DNA from: Bosea sp. OAE506
GTDB lineage: Bacteria > Pseudomonadota > Alphaproteobacteria > Rhizobiales > Beijerinckiaceae
NCBI RefSeq assembly: GCF_040546595.1
Contig: NZ_JBEPOB010000001.1
Span: 503,501-567,500 of the forward strand
DNA length: 64,000 nt
Reading direction: 5' to 3'
The position numbers were made by a program, and so were the translations under genes. The notes below the pieces were generated by a model. The model did not search any database and was not told the origin of the DNA. It saw only the letters and a list, made by a program, of their open reading frames with translations. Position 1 is the first letter of the stretch; every line of letters starts with the position of its first letter. This document shows positions 1 through 7,547 of the stretch, piece by piece.

Positions 1-961
1 CGGGCGGGCAGGTATCGACCCATTCCCAGAGATTGCCGCTGAGGTCCGACAGGCCCCAGGGGCTGGCGGCGAAGCGGCCGACCGGCGCGGTGGTGCGGAA
101 CCCGTCGCGGCACGGCGCGACCGTCCAGGAGGGCATCGCCTGTTTGGCGGTTTCGTCGGCGCCGTTGCCGATCGCGCAGAGGCGCGCGGGATCGGCCATC
201 TCCTTCGCCGAGGCGGCGGCGACATGGTGCCATTCGGGGTCCGTCGGCAGGCGATAGCGCTGGCCGGTGCGCTTCGACAGCCAGGCGACATAGGCTTTCG
301 CATCGCCATGGCTGACGCAGGCCACGGGCTCGTCGTCGCCCTGCGGATAGCCGGGATCCTGCCAGGACAGGGAGGGGTCGAGCTTCCAGACCGGCGCGCG
401 GACATGGCAGCCGAGTTCGACGACATGGCCGGACTGCTGCATGAAGGCCTTGTACTGCGCCCGCGTCACCTCGAAGCGGCCGATCGCGAAGGGCTGGGGC
501 AGCGTCACCTCGACATTGCGCGGCGTCGCGCCGGTCGAGAGCTGCATGCGGACATCGCCATCCGGCACCAGGACGAGTTCGGGGCAGTCGGCACAGTCGC
601 GGAAACTCTCACCCCCGCCCGGCTTCAGCCAGACCCGCTGGCCACCCGCCGCGAGATCGACGAAGCCGAGCTGCGCCAGCCGTGCCGTGATCCTCGGCTT
701 CTCGACGCCGGCCGCCAGAAGCTCGAGCAGGGCGGCGCGATCGGTGGTGGCCGCGATGCGTGCGGCCATCTCGGCGCCGGCGTCCCGGGGCGGCGCCACC
801 GGCGCCAGTTTCAGCGTGGGAAGGGCCGAGGCGGCGCCGCTCTGGGGGGCCGTCTGTGCCGGTGCCGGGGCCGGCAGCGCCAGGCTCGCCGCCGCGAGAG
901 CGAGCCCCAGAAGGGCCCGCCTGCCGGGCGCCGGCACGGGGGCAGTGTCCCGGGCGGTCAT
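1..961 (-). CDS. Formylglycine-generating-enzyme (SUMF1/FGE-sulfatase) family protein, 3' end outside window
   Basis: The reading frame starts at the ATG at 961 and runs off the left edge, giving about 320 residues. The N-terminus has a signal-peptide-like stretch (RRALLGLALAAASLALPAPA), so the product is probably exported. The visible C-terminal part carries SUMF1-fold motifs: FEVTRAQYKAFM, YRLPTDPEWHHVAAA and GLSDLSGNLWEW. Family members either oxidise sulfatase cysteines or, more often in bacteria, are non-catalytic binding or regulatory modules. The FGE active-site cysteines would lie beyond the window edge, so catalysis cannot be judged. The start overlaps the stop of the upstream OmpA-domain gene as ATGA, so the two are probably translationally coupled. 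The family call is firm; the function is unknown. Confidence 0.85.
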   Translation of the reverse strand, partial: MTARDTAPVPAPGRRALLGLALAAASLALPAPAPAQTAPQSGAASALPTLKLAPVAPPRDAGAEMAARIAATTDRAALLELLAAGVEKPRITARLAQLGFVDLAAGGQRVWLKPGGGESFRDCADCPELVLVPDGDVRMQLSTGATPRNVEVTLPQPFAIGRFEVTRAQYKAFMQQSGHVVELGCHVRAPVWKLDPSLSWQDPGYPQGDDEPVACVSHGDAKAYVAWLSKRTGQRYRLPTDPEWHHVAAASAKEMADPARLCAIGNGADETAKQAMPSWTVAPCRDGFRTTAPVGRFAASPWGLSDLSGNLWEWVDTCPP

Positions 962-2226
962 GCGCAGGGCGCGGTCTTGAACTCGACACGGCGGTCGACC
1001 GCCGTGCTGGCATCGTCCCGCGGCAGGCCGACCAGCGTCTCGCGGAAGCCGACGCCGGAGGCCCGCAAGCGCTGCGACATGCCGGGCGCCTGCGCGTTCA
1101 TCAGGCCGGCGATGCGCTCCGCCCGCTCGCGCGAGAGCCGGTCGTTGAGCGTCTCGGGGCCGGTTCGGCTGGCATGGCCGACGATCTCGAGGCAGACACC
1201 GGCCCGGGTCGCCCGCATCGCGATCTCGCGCAACCAGGCGGGATAGCTCGCCGAGAGCTTGCGGTCGGCGTTGAAGGCGGTGGAGTTCGGCTCGAACAGG
1301 AACTTCACGCCGAGCCGGCCGAGGCTGAAGCCACGCTCGACCATCTGGCCGAAGGTCTCGTCCGCCGCGCCGGTCTCGCCGAGCGCCGCATAGGAAAGGT
1401 AGAGCCCGTTGAGCACGCGCAGCTGGTCGCCGCCCGGCTGGGCCTGGGCCTCGCGATAGAGATCGCGCGCCCGGCGATGGTCGCCGGCCTCATAGGCTGC
1501 GCCGGCCTCGCGGATACGGGCGGCCGCCCCGAGCTGGTCGAGATAGGCGGGCGAGACGGGCGTGCCCGGCTGCGAGCGCTGGCAGGCCTCGATATAGGCG
1601 CGCGTCGCGGCATCCAGCCCCCAGACCGGCGTGTCGGCATGGGAGGCGGCCGGGGCGATGTCTACATCGCCCACGGTCGAGCGGGCGACGCTGCGGGCAT
1701 AGACCGTCTTCGCCTCGCGCTCGACCAGGGCGAAGCAGATCCAGAAGGCATCGCGCTCGCCGCCCGGCTGGCCGGCATTGTTGATGGTGTTGAACGTCCC
1801 GATGAAGACGAAGCGCGCCTTGGCGACGTTTTCCGGCGTGAAGGCCAGGATTTTCACATGCGGGTAGCGTTCCGCGACCAGTTCGGCGATGCGCCGGTCG
1901 AAGCCGCGCGTCGCCGCCGACTGGATGCCGGTGACGCCGTCGATCAGCGGATCGATGACCACCGTGACCTCGCCGGCGCTGGCGGGCAGCCTCGCGAATA
2001 GATCCGTCGCCGCCTTCATGAAGGCCTGCTCCAGCGGCAGCAGCGCCGCGGGACGGACCGCGGCGACCGGCTGCGCGATGGCGGCCGGGGCGCTGCCGAC
2101 GGCGGTGAGCGCGAGCATGACGGCGGTGGTGAAGGAACGCAGGGTCATGCGGCGGCTCCGGCAAGGCCTGTCGCCGCCCTGCTCCCCAGCCGGATTGCGA
2201 CGAAGGTCGATCGAGTGCTGAACCAT
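958..2226 (-). CDS. Exported protein with C-terminal OmpA-like peptidoglycan-binding domain
   Basis: About 422 residues. I chose the ATG at 2226 because AAGGAG stands 6-9 bases before it. An internal ATG at 2148 (MTLRSFTTAVMLALTAVG) would give a more ordinary signal peptide but has a weaker ribosome site. With the long start the hydrophobic segment is preceded by SRRMTL, a Tat-like twin arginine. The N-terminal half (VTVVIDPLIDGVTGIQSAA and following) resembles a FlgO-like fold by eye only. A short TPR-like stretch (YEAGDHRRARDLYREAQ) follows. The C-terminal ~120 residues are an OmpA domain: FLFEPNSTAFNADRK, then IVGHASRTGPETLNDRLSRE, ending in VDRRVEF. The likely role is anchoring to peptidoglycan in the periplasm. 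It is coupled to the SUMF1 gene downstream. Confidence 0.75.
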   Translation of the reverse strand: MVQHSIDLRRNPAGEQGGDRPCRSRRMTLRSFTTAVMLALTAVGSAPAAIAQPVAAVRPAALLPLEQAFMKAATDLFARLPASAGEVTVVIDPLIDGVTGIQSAATRGFDRRIAELVAERYPHVKILAFTPENVAKARFVFIGTFNTINNAGQPGGERDAFWICFALVEREAKTVYARSVARSTVGDVDIAPAASHADTPVWGLDAATRAYIEACQRSQPGTPVSPAYLDQLGAAARIREAGAAYEAGDHRRARDLYREAQAQPGGDQLRVLNGLYLSYAALGETGAADETFGQMVERGFSLGRLGVKFLFEPNSTAFNADRKLSASYPAWLREIAMRATRAGVCLEIVGHASRTGPETLNDRLSRERAERIAGLMNAQAPGMSQRLRASGVGFRETLVGLPRDDASTAVDRRVEFKTAPCA

Positions 2227-2359
2227 AACGTCATCTCCTTTTTCCGGGCAATCCTCTCCGCACGGGGAGGATCGGCATGAGCGAACACTGCGCCCTACCA
2301 ACGCTCGTGACTGTTCCGGGGGGAACAGCGACGGTGCGAACGCTGCGGCAGCCCTGTCT
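2227..2359. other. Intergenic region between cyclase and OmpA-domain gene
   Basis: This 133-base gap separates the cyclase stop from the ATG at 2226. It holds a short inverted repeat near 2313-2326 (TTCCGGGGGGAA, loosely paired) and the ribosome site for the downstream gene. No clear promoter or terminator can be named. The two gene groups may share one transcript. Confidence 0.3.
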
Positions 2360-4285
2360 TCAGACCGGAGAGAACACCGTGACGGGGCCGATTCCGCGCA
2401 GATCGACCTCTGCGAGCCGCCGCAGCCGGGCGGGATCGCAGCGCGCCGCGGCGGCGGGGCCGACGCAGATCGACGAGCCGAGCTCCTTGTTCAGCGCCTC
2501 CAGCCGCGCCGCCATGTTCACCGCCTCGCCATGGGCGGTGTAGTCGAGCTTGGCGCCGAAGCCGACGTCGCCGACGATGGCGAACCCGGTCTCCAGCCCC
2601 TGCCGCGTGCGGCCGAGGCCGATCGCGGCGGCGGGACCGCTCGCCCGGTAGCGCTCGGTCCAGGCGAGAATCGCCACGGCGCATTCCAGCGCGCGGCGGG
2701 GATGGTCGTCGAGGTCGAGCGGCGCGTTGAAGAGCGCGTGGACCGCGTCGCCGACGAGCTTATCGACCATGCCGCCATGCTCGCCGACGATGCGGGTGAC
2801 GCCCTCGAAATAACCGTCCAGCACGGCGACGAGCTGTTCCGGCCCCGCCTCGCGGGTAGTGCGGGTGAAGCCTTCGATATCGGTGAAGAGGGCCGTGACC
2901 TCGCGCCGCTCGCCGGTGAGCCTGAGGCTGCCGGGACTTGCAACGATACGTTCGACCACGCCCGGCGCCAGATGCTGTTCGAAACGGCGTCGCAGGCGGC
3001 CCTCGCGCCAGCGCGCTTCGGAAAATCCCGCAAGCGAGGTGGCGAGAAAGCCCAGCAGGGCCGCCGTCACAGCCGGCGTCGGATCGACCAGTCGATCGGC
3101 CATGACGAGAAGGGCGGCTCCGAGCAGGAGCGCGACGACCAGCCCTGCCGTGGCGAGGACTGAAGTCGCCGGGCGCAGGCGGCGCGCGACGGCAACGGCG
3201 CCGATCACGCAAAGCAGCGCCAATGCGATCTCGCCCAGGTCGGCCCCGGCCGGCCGCAGCGGCATGATCCCCGCCGCGAGCTGGCGCAGGGCTTGGAGCT
3301 GGAGCAAGGCGGAGGGGGTGAGCGGATCCTGCGCGCTCGCCCGCAGCGCCCCCAGCTCGGGCGCGCTGCCGCCGATGAGGACGACGGCCCCGGCGAGCGG
3401 TGCGAGGTCGGCACGTCCTTGCAGCAGGTCCGAGGCGGCGATCACGCGGAGCGGGGCGACTGAGGGCAGCAGGCGCAGCATCGCGTCCGGCGGCAGGGGC
3501 CGGCTGACGGAACCGAAGGTGAAGTGCGGCGGATCGGCCGACAGCAGATAGCCCGGGGCGCCGGCCGCGACGCGCGCGGCCTCCAGCGCCAGCCCGGGCC
3601 GAAGCGCGCCGCCCGCTCCCACGAAGAGTGGCACGCGCCGCACCAGACCGTCCTCGTCGCCCGGCAGAGAAAGCGTGCCCGTCCCCGCCGCGGCCGCGGC
3701 GAGCGCCTGCGGTGGGCCGCTCGCCCCGTTCTCGCGCCAGAGCCCGCCGAGCGCCACGCCCTCGCGCAGCAGCACCGGCACCTGAGCGAGCGCATCGGCG
3801 CCGCGCGGATCGAGCACCCAGCCGAGGACGACCGGGCCCGCGGCGATGGCCGTGGCGAGTTCCCGATCTCCGTCCGCCAGCGTGGGGGCGAGCGCGGCGA
3901 TCTCGGCGCGGTCGGTCGCGGTGGCGAGCCGGCGGGCCAACGCCGCCGGCGAGCGCTCGTCCTCACCCGCCAGCAGGATGTCCATGGCGATGGCGGCGGG
4001 CCTCGCGGCCGTCACCGCCGCGATAAGCCGCGCCAGGGTCTCGCGCGGCCAGGGCCAGGGGCCGACCGCGTCCAGGCTCGCACCGTCGATCGCGACGAAG
4101 GCGAGCCTGATCTCGGGCGTGGCCGGACGCCAGGCGGCGGTCGCGCCCAGTATCAGGTCGAAGACGCGCTCCCTCAGGCTTTCGCGCCAGGCGGAGGGCG
4201 CCGTCTGCGCCAGCAGGAGGATCGCGAGCCCCGCCAGCAGGCCGGCCATAACCGGCCTCGACGGCCGCAGCCGGCTCTCAGCCAT
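2360..4285 (-). CDS. CHASE2-domain class III adenylate cyclase
   Basis: 641 residues from the ATG at 4285. It has an N-terminal membrane anchor and an extracytoplasmic CHASE2 sensor (IRLAFVAIDGASLDAVGPW; AAIAMDILLAGED). Two to three transmembrane helices follow around residues 320-410, then a cytoplasmic class III cyclase domain (~455-635). The catalytic set looks complete: metal-binding Asp in FTDIEGFT and KLVGDAVHALF, adenine-selecting Lys (DKLVGD) and Asp (LDYTAHGE), and the transition-state Asn/Arg pair in NMAARLE. It should make cAMP from ATP in response to a periplasmic cue. The start overlaps the end of the Crp-family gene by 8 bases, so sensor-cyclase and probable cAMP receptor are made together. 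Confidence 0.9.
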   Translation of the reverse strand: MAESRLRPSRPVMAGLLAGLAILLLAQTAPSAWRESLRERVFDLILGATAAWRPATPEIRLAFVAIDGASLDAVGPWPWPRETLARLIAAVTAARPAAIAMDILLAGEDERSPAALARRLATATDRAEIAALAPTLADGDRELATAIAAGPVVLGWVLDPRGADALAQVPVLLREGVALGGLWRENGASGPPQALAAAAAGTGTLSLPGDEDGLVRRVPLFVGAGGALRPGLALEAARVAAGAPGYLLSADPPHFTFGSVSRPLPPDAMLRLLPSVAPLRVIAASDLLQGRADLAPLAGAVVLIGGSAPELGALRASAQDPLTPSALLQLQALRQLAAGIMPLRPAGADLGEIALALLCVIGAVAVARRLRPATSVLATAGLVVALLLGAALLVMADRLVDPTPAVTAALLGFLATSLAGFSEARWREGRLRRRFEQHLAPGVVERIVASPGSLRLTGERREVTALFTDIEGFTRTTREAGPEQLVAVLDGYFEGVTRIVGEHGGMVDKLVGDAVHALFNAPLDLDDHPRRALECAVAILAWTERYRASGPAAAIGLGRTRQGLETGFAIVGDVGFGAKLDYTAHGEAVNMAARLEALNKELGSSICVGPAAAARCDPARLRRLAEVDLRGIGPVTVFSPV

Positions 4286-4976
4286 CGCCGGTCCCGGCAC
4301 ATTTGGCGAGGAGATCGGGATCGCAGAAGAGACGGTCGGCCGTCCGGCGGATGGCGCCGGCCTGTTCGAGCGAGCCGAGCGCCGCGTTGACCTTGGGCCG
4401 GCTGGCGCCCAGCAGCTGCGCCAGTTCGCCCTGCGAAAACGCCATGTCGAGCGGCACGCGCTTGCCCGGGGCGGCACGCCGGCCGGCCAGCCCGACCAGG
4501 AGAAAGCGGGCCAGCCTGACCTCGATCGAATAGAGCGCGATGCCCTCGAGCTGGTCGGTGGTCTGGCGCAGGCGGCGGCAGAGAAAGGCGACGATCCCGG
4601 CCGAGAGCGCGGGGTGGCGCACCATGAGCTGGTCGAGCGCGGCCCGGCGCAGGGACAGGGCGAGAACCGGCGTGATCGCCACGGCGTCCGCGCTGCGGGT
4701 GCCGCCGTCGAGCACGGCGATCTCGCCGAGCAATTCGCCGCGCGCGGCGTGGCGCATGCTGAGCTCGCGGCCCTCCTCGGTCGTGACGGACAGGCGCACG
4801 CGCCCTTCCGCGACGAGGAGAAGACGGTCGCCCGCCTCGCCGCGGGCGAACAGCATCTGGCCGGCATCGAAGCGCTGCTCGCGGAACTCGCCGGCACAGT
4901 CGAGCAGGGCCTGTGGCGGCAGCCCGGTAAAGAAGCCGGCCTCGCCCAGCATGGCCGCGATGGCGGAGGGCTCCAT
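4278..4976 (-). CDS. Crp/Fnr-family transcriptional regulator with cyclic-nucleotide-binding domain
   Basis: 232 residues. The N-terminal ~115 residues form a cNMP-binding beta-roll (GQMLFARGEAGDRLLLVAEG; GELLGEIAVLDGGTRSADAV). The C-terminus has a Crp-type helix-turn-helix (SQGELAQLLGASRPKVNAAL). The phosphate-binding-cassette region contains GEIAVLDGGTRSA, where R-S/T-A is the usual contact for the cyclic phosphate, so nucleotide binding is plausible. It starts 2 bases after the FecR-domain gene and overlaps the cyclase gene by 8 bases. The obvious inference is a dedicated receptor for the cyclase's cAMP. FNR-type cysteines are absent from the N-terminus. Confidence 0.88.
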   Translation of the reverse strand: MEPSAIAAMLGEAGFFTGLPPQALLDCAGEFREQRFDAGQMLFARGEAGDRLLLVAEGRVRLSVTTEEGRELSMRHAARGELLGEIAVLDGGTRSADAVAITPVLALSLRRAALDQLMVRHPALSAGIVAFLCRRLRQTTDQLEGIALYSIEVRLARFLLVGLAGRRAAPGKRVPLDMAFSQGELAQLLGASRPKVNAALGSLEQAGAIRRTADRLFCDPDLLAKCAGTGDG

Positions 4977-4978
4977 CG

Positions 4979-5617
4979 TCAGGCGATCTGGGCGAGCGCG
5001 TCGGCGATGCGCGCCGCGCCCCAGCGTCGGGCCGGCGTCGGCGCGGCGCCGCGACGGGCGATGTCCGTGCCCTCGCCCGCCGCCAGCACGACCTCACGGC
5101 CCGCAGCCCGCACGGCGACCTCGCCGCGCTCGACGAAGACGCCGAAGACGCCGTTGCTCGGCCCGGCGAAGAAGCGCGTGCCGCGCACCGCGATCAGCCC
5201 ATAGGAGGAGCGCACGCGGATCCGCCCGGCCTCGCTGCCGGGCGCCTTGTCGACCAGCAGCGCGCCTGCCCCCAGGCTGATGGTGCCGCCGGCATCGACG
5301 ATGAAGCGGTCGATGGTGATGCGGGTGTTTTCGCCCAGCCGAAGGTCGGTGGCCCGTCCGAGACGGAACCCGGCGCGTGCGCCCTCACCCGTCTCGACCC
5401 GGTCCCCGACGAAGACCGGCCCCTCGGCCGAGAGCCGGCGCCACGCCTCCTTCAGCCGCGCCATGGCATCGCCGCGCAGATCCGTCACCTGTCCCGCCGG
5501 TGAGGTAGCCTCCACTGCCTGGGCCCAGGCGGCGAGCGGGACGCCGGCCGCGGCCAACACCGTCGCCATGCGGAGAAGATCGCGCCGCTGGAACGGCACG
5601 TCGTCGGCCTGCTCCAT
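4979..5617 (-). CDS. FecR-domain exported protein with Tat-like signal
   Basis: About 212 residues from the ATG at 5617 (AAGG five bases upstream). ATGs at 5638 and 5659 are also in frame and cannot be excluded. The N-terminus reads FQRRDLLRMATVLAAAGVPL, a twin-arginine-type signal ending in AWAQA. The mature part is a FecR domain: VFVGDRVETGEGARAGFRLG, IRVRSSYGLIAVRGTRFF, then FVERGEVAVRAAGREVVL. FecR domains sit in the periplasm; outside iron signalling they often pair with CHASE2 cyclases or OmpA-type proteins, as here. It is the first gene of the FecR-Crp-cyclase set and may supply the periplasmic input. Confidence 0.82.
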   Translation of the reverse strand: MEQADDVPFQRRDLLRMATVLAAAGVPLAAWAQAVEATSPAGQVTDLRGDAMARLKEAWRRLSAEGPVFVGDRVETGEGARAGFRLGRATDLRLGENTRITIDRFIVDAGGTISLGAGALLVDKAPGSEAGRIRVRSSYGLIAVRGTRFFAGPSNGVFGVFVERGEVAVRAAGREVVLAAGEGTDIARRGAAPTPARRWGAARIADALAQIA

Positions 5618-5891
5618 CGCGCCTTGCCTGATCTGCATCGTCCCGCCATCCCCACGCATCGCCTGACATCTTCCCCATGAGAGACGCTGCAAGGTCAAGC
5701 GCGCGCCCGGCGGACGCCATCATCATGCGCCTCCTTGACGATGGTCGCCCGGCGCGACCACCCGGTTCAAGCCTCATCGCCCTGCGCCGACCGCGTCTCT
5801 CCCCTGCCATGGCCGCCATGGCGGGGGCCGGCCGGCTGCGCCATCCTCGCAGCGCCGGTGCCAGAGAGCCGCCGCGAGAGGAGGTTGCCCC

Positions 5892-6722
5892 ATGAACGCT
5901 AACCAGAGCGACCTGCCCGCCCCGGCCGGCTTCGACGTCCGCACCGCGGATGGTGCCGTGCTGAGCGCCTTCGTCGAGGGGCGTGGCCGGCCGCTGCTGC
6001 TGGTCACCGGGCTCGGCGGTGGCGCGGCGTTCTGGACGAGCATCGCCGAGACGCTGGCCCGCTCCTTCCGCGTGATCCGCTTCGACCAGCGCGGCATCGG
6101 CGCCAGCACGCGCGGCAGCGACACCTGCAGCATCGAGACGCTGGCACGGGACTGTCTCGCCGTGCTCGACGAGGCCGGGATCGACCGGGCGGTGGTGCTT
6201 GGCCACTCGACCGGCGGCTGCATCGCGCAAACGCTGGCTCATCTCTTCCCCGAGCGGGTCGAGGGCTTGATCCTGAGCGGAAGCTGGCTGCGGCCGAACC
6301 ACTATATGGGCGGCTATTTCGGGGCGCGGCGCGAGATCCTCGGAACGAATCCGGAAGCCTACGCCGCCACCTCGGTGCTCTGCGCCTATCCGCCGGCCTG
6401 GATCGAGGCCAACTGGCATGTCTATGAGGCGGCCCTGGCGGCGGCCCCGCTCAGCGCCACGCAGCAGGCGGTGATGCGGGAGCGGATCGACGCGCTGCTG
6501 GCCTTCGACGGACGCGATCAGATGGCGGCGCTCAGCCTGCCGGTGCTGGTGCTGGGCGCGCGCGACGACATGGTCGTGCCGGCTTTTCTCCAAGAGGAGA
6601 TCGTCGCGGCCCTGCCCGGCTGCGCCAAGACCATGCTCGACACGGGCGGGCATCTCTTTCCGGTGTCGCGGCCGGATGCCTTCACCGCGACGGTGGCGGA
6701 CTGGATCGGCCGCCTCGGCTGA
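5892..6722 (+). CDS. Alpha/beta hydrolase
   Basis: 276 residues, with AGGAGG about eight bases before the ATG. It is a classic alpha/beta-hydrolase: oxyanion region VTGLGGGAAFW, FDQRGIGAS, nucleophile elbow GHSTGG, acid region LVLGARDDMVVP and C-terminal His in DTGGHLFP. Size and motifs are close to the RutD/3-oxoadipate-enol-lactonase group, but nothing in the neighbourhood fixes the substrate. There is no signal peptide, so it is cytoplasmic. It lies alone between divergent FecR and the downstream cytochrome c gene. Confidence 0.88.
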   Translation: MNANQSDLPAPAGFDVRTADGAVLSAFVEGRGRPLLLVTGLGGGAAFWTSIAETLARSFRVIRFDQRGIGASTRGSDTCSIETLARDCLAVLDEAGIDRAVVLGHSTGGCIAQTLAHLFPERVEGLILSGSWLRPNHYMGGYFGARREILGTNPEAYAATSVLCAYPPAWIEANWHVYEAALAAAPLSATQQAVMRERIDALLAFDGRDQMAALSLPVLVLGARDDMVVPAFLQEEIVAALPGCAKTMLDTGGHLFPVSRPDAFTATVADWIGRLG

Positions 6723-6838
6723 CGGACGCGGGATGGGCCGCGTCGAATTAGCGCCTTAGCCGGGCGGCGTCTTTGGATTAAGCCAGTTCCAGGGTCGGCC
6801 GCTCGCCGACCCGCGCCGCAAGCCCCAAGGATCTTCGT

Positions 6839-7237
6839 ATGCACGCTTTCGCCCGCCTCGCCGCCCTGTCCGCGCTGTTTGCGCCCGTCCTGCTCGCCGC
6901 CCCGGCTTCGGCGCAGGATGTCGCCGCAGGCGAGCGCTCCTGGAACAAGTGCCGGGCCTGTCACCAGATTGGCGAGGGCGCCAAGAACATCGTCGGCCCG
7001 CAGCTGAACGGGCTGTTCGGCCGTCCTTCCGGCTCGGTCGAGGGCTACAGCTATTCCGCGGCGAACAAGAATTCCGGCATCACCTGGGACGAGGCGGTCT
7101 TCGCCGAATACATCAAGGATCCGCGCGCCAAGATCCCGGGCACGAAGATGGTCTTCGCCGGCATCAAGAACGAGAAGGAAATCGCCGATCTGACGGCCTT
7201 CCTCAAGCAGTTCGACAAGGACGGCAAGAAGCTCTGA
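6839..7237 (+). CDS. Periplasmic class I (c2-type) cytochrome c
   Basis: 132 residues with a Sec signal (LAALSALFAPVLLAAPASA, cleavage near residue 25). One haem site, CRACH, lies at residues 38-42, and the axial Met is in GTKMVFAG. The overall pattern (VGPQLNGLFGRPSG; YSYSAANKNSGITWDE) is that of small cytochrome c2/c550 electron carriers in the periplasm. These pass electrons between the bc1 complex and terminal oxidases or dehydrogenases. The gene is probably transcribed alone: a hairpin follows at 7291-7316. Confidence 0.93.
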   Translation: MHAFARLAALSALFAPVLLAAPASAQDVAAGERSWNKCRACHQIGEGAKNIVGPQLNGLFGRPSGSVEGYSYSAANKNSGITWDEAVFAEYIKDPRAKIPGTKMVFAGIKNEKEIADLTAFLKQFDKDGKKL

Positions 7238-7290
7238 GACGCCGGCTGCGGCCCGCGCGGCTGGCTGGGCTGCCACGATCCCTGCATCAG

Positions 7291-7316
7291 GCGCTCGGCG
7301 ACCATGTGCCGAGCGC
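7291..7316 (+). terminator. Hairpin after cytochrome c gene (weak terminator candidate)
   Basis: GCGCTCGGC pairs with GCCGAGCGC around an 8-base loop, 53 bases past the stop. There is no T-run, so termination would be inefficient or Rho-assisted. The rest of the 310-base gap 7238-7547 shows nothing else I can name apart from the ribosome site (GGGAGAG) before the next gene. Confidence 0.4.
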
Positions 7317-7547
7317 AGCGGACATCTCCGCCTTTCCCCGATTGTGTCCGTTCCGGCCCGTCGCGCGCAACATCGTGCGAAAGCGGCCGGACCCGCTCGG
7401 CCATGGCCCGGAACTTGAACGGTCTTCCGCGCCGCCGCACCAGCCGATGGCCTGTGCGGCGGCTGCATGCTGTGTTCTAGTCGGCGTCGGACGGAGTCTG
7501 AGGGGGCTCCGCCGCTCGTGACGGCGTGACGGTACAGGGAGAGACCC

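Noticed and set aside
2360..4897. One 845-codon frame spanning cyclase and part of the Crp-like gene
   Set aside because: The Crp-like protein is encoded in another frame with full motifs; the cyclase begins at 4285. A fusion would contain out-of-frame nonsense.
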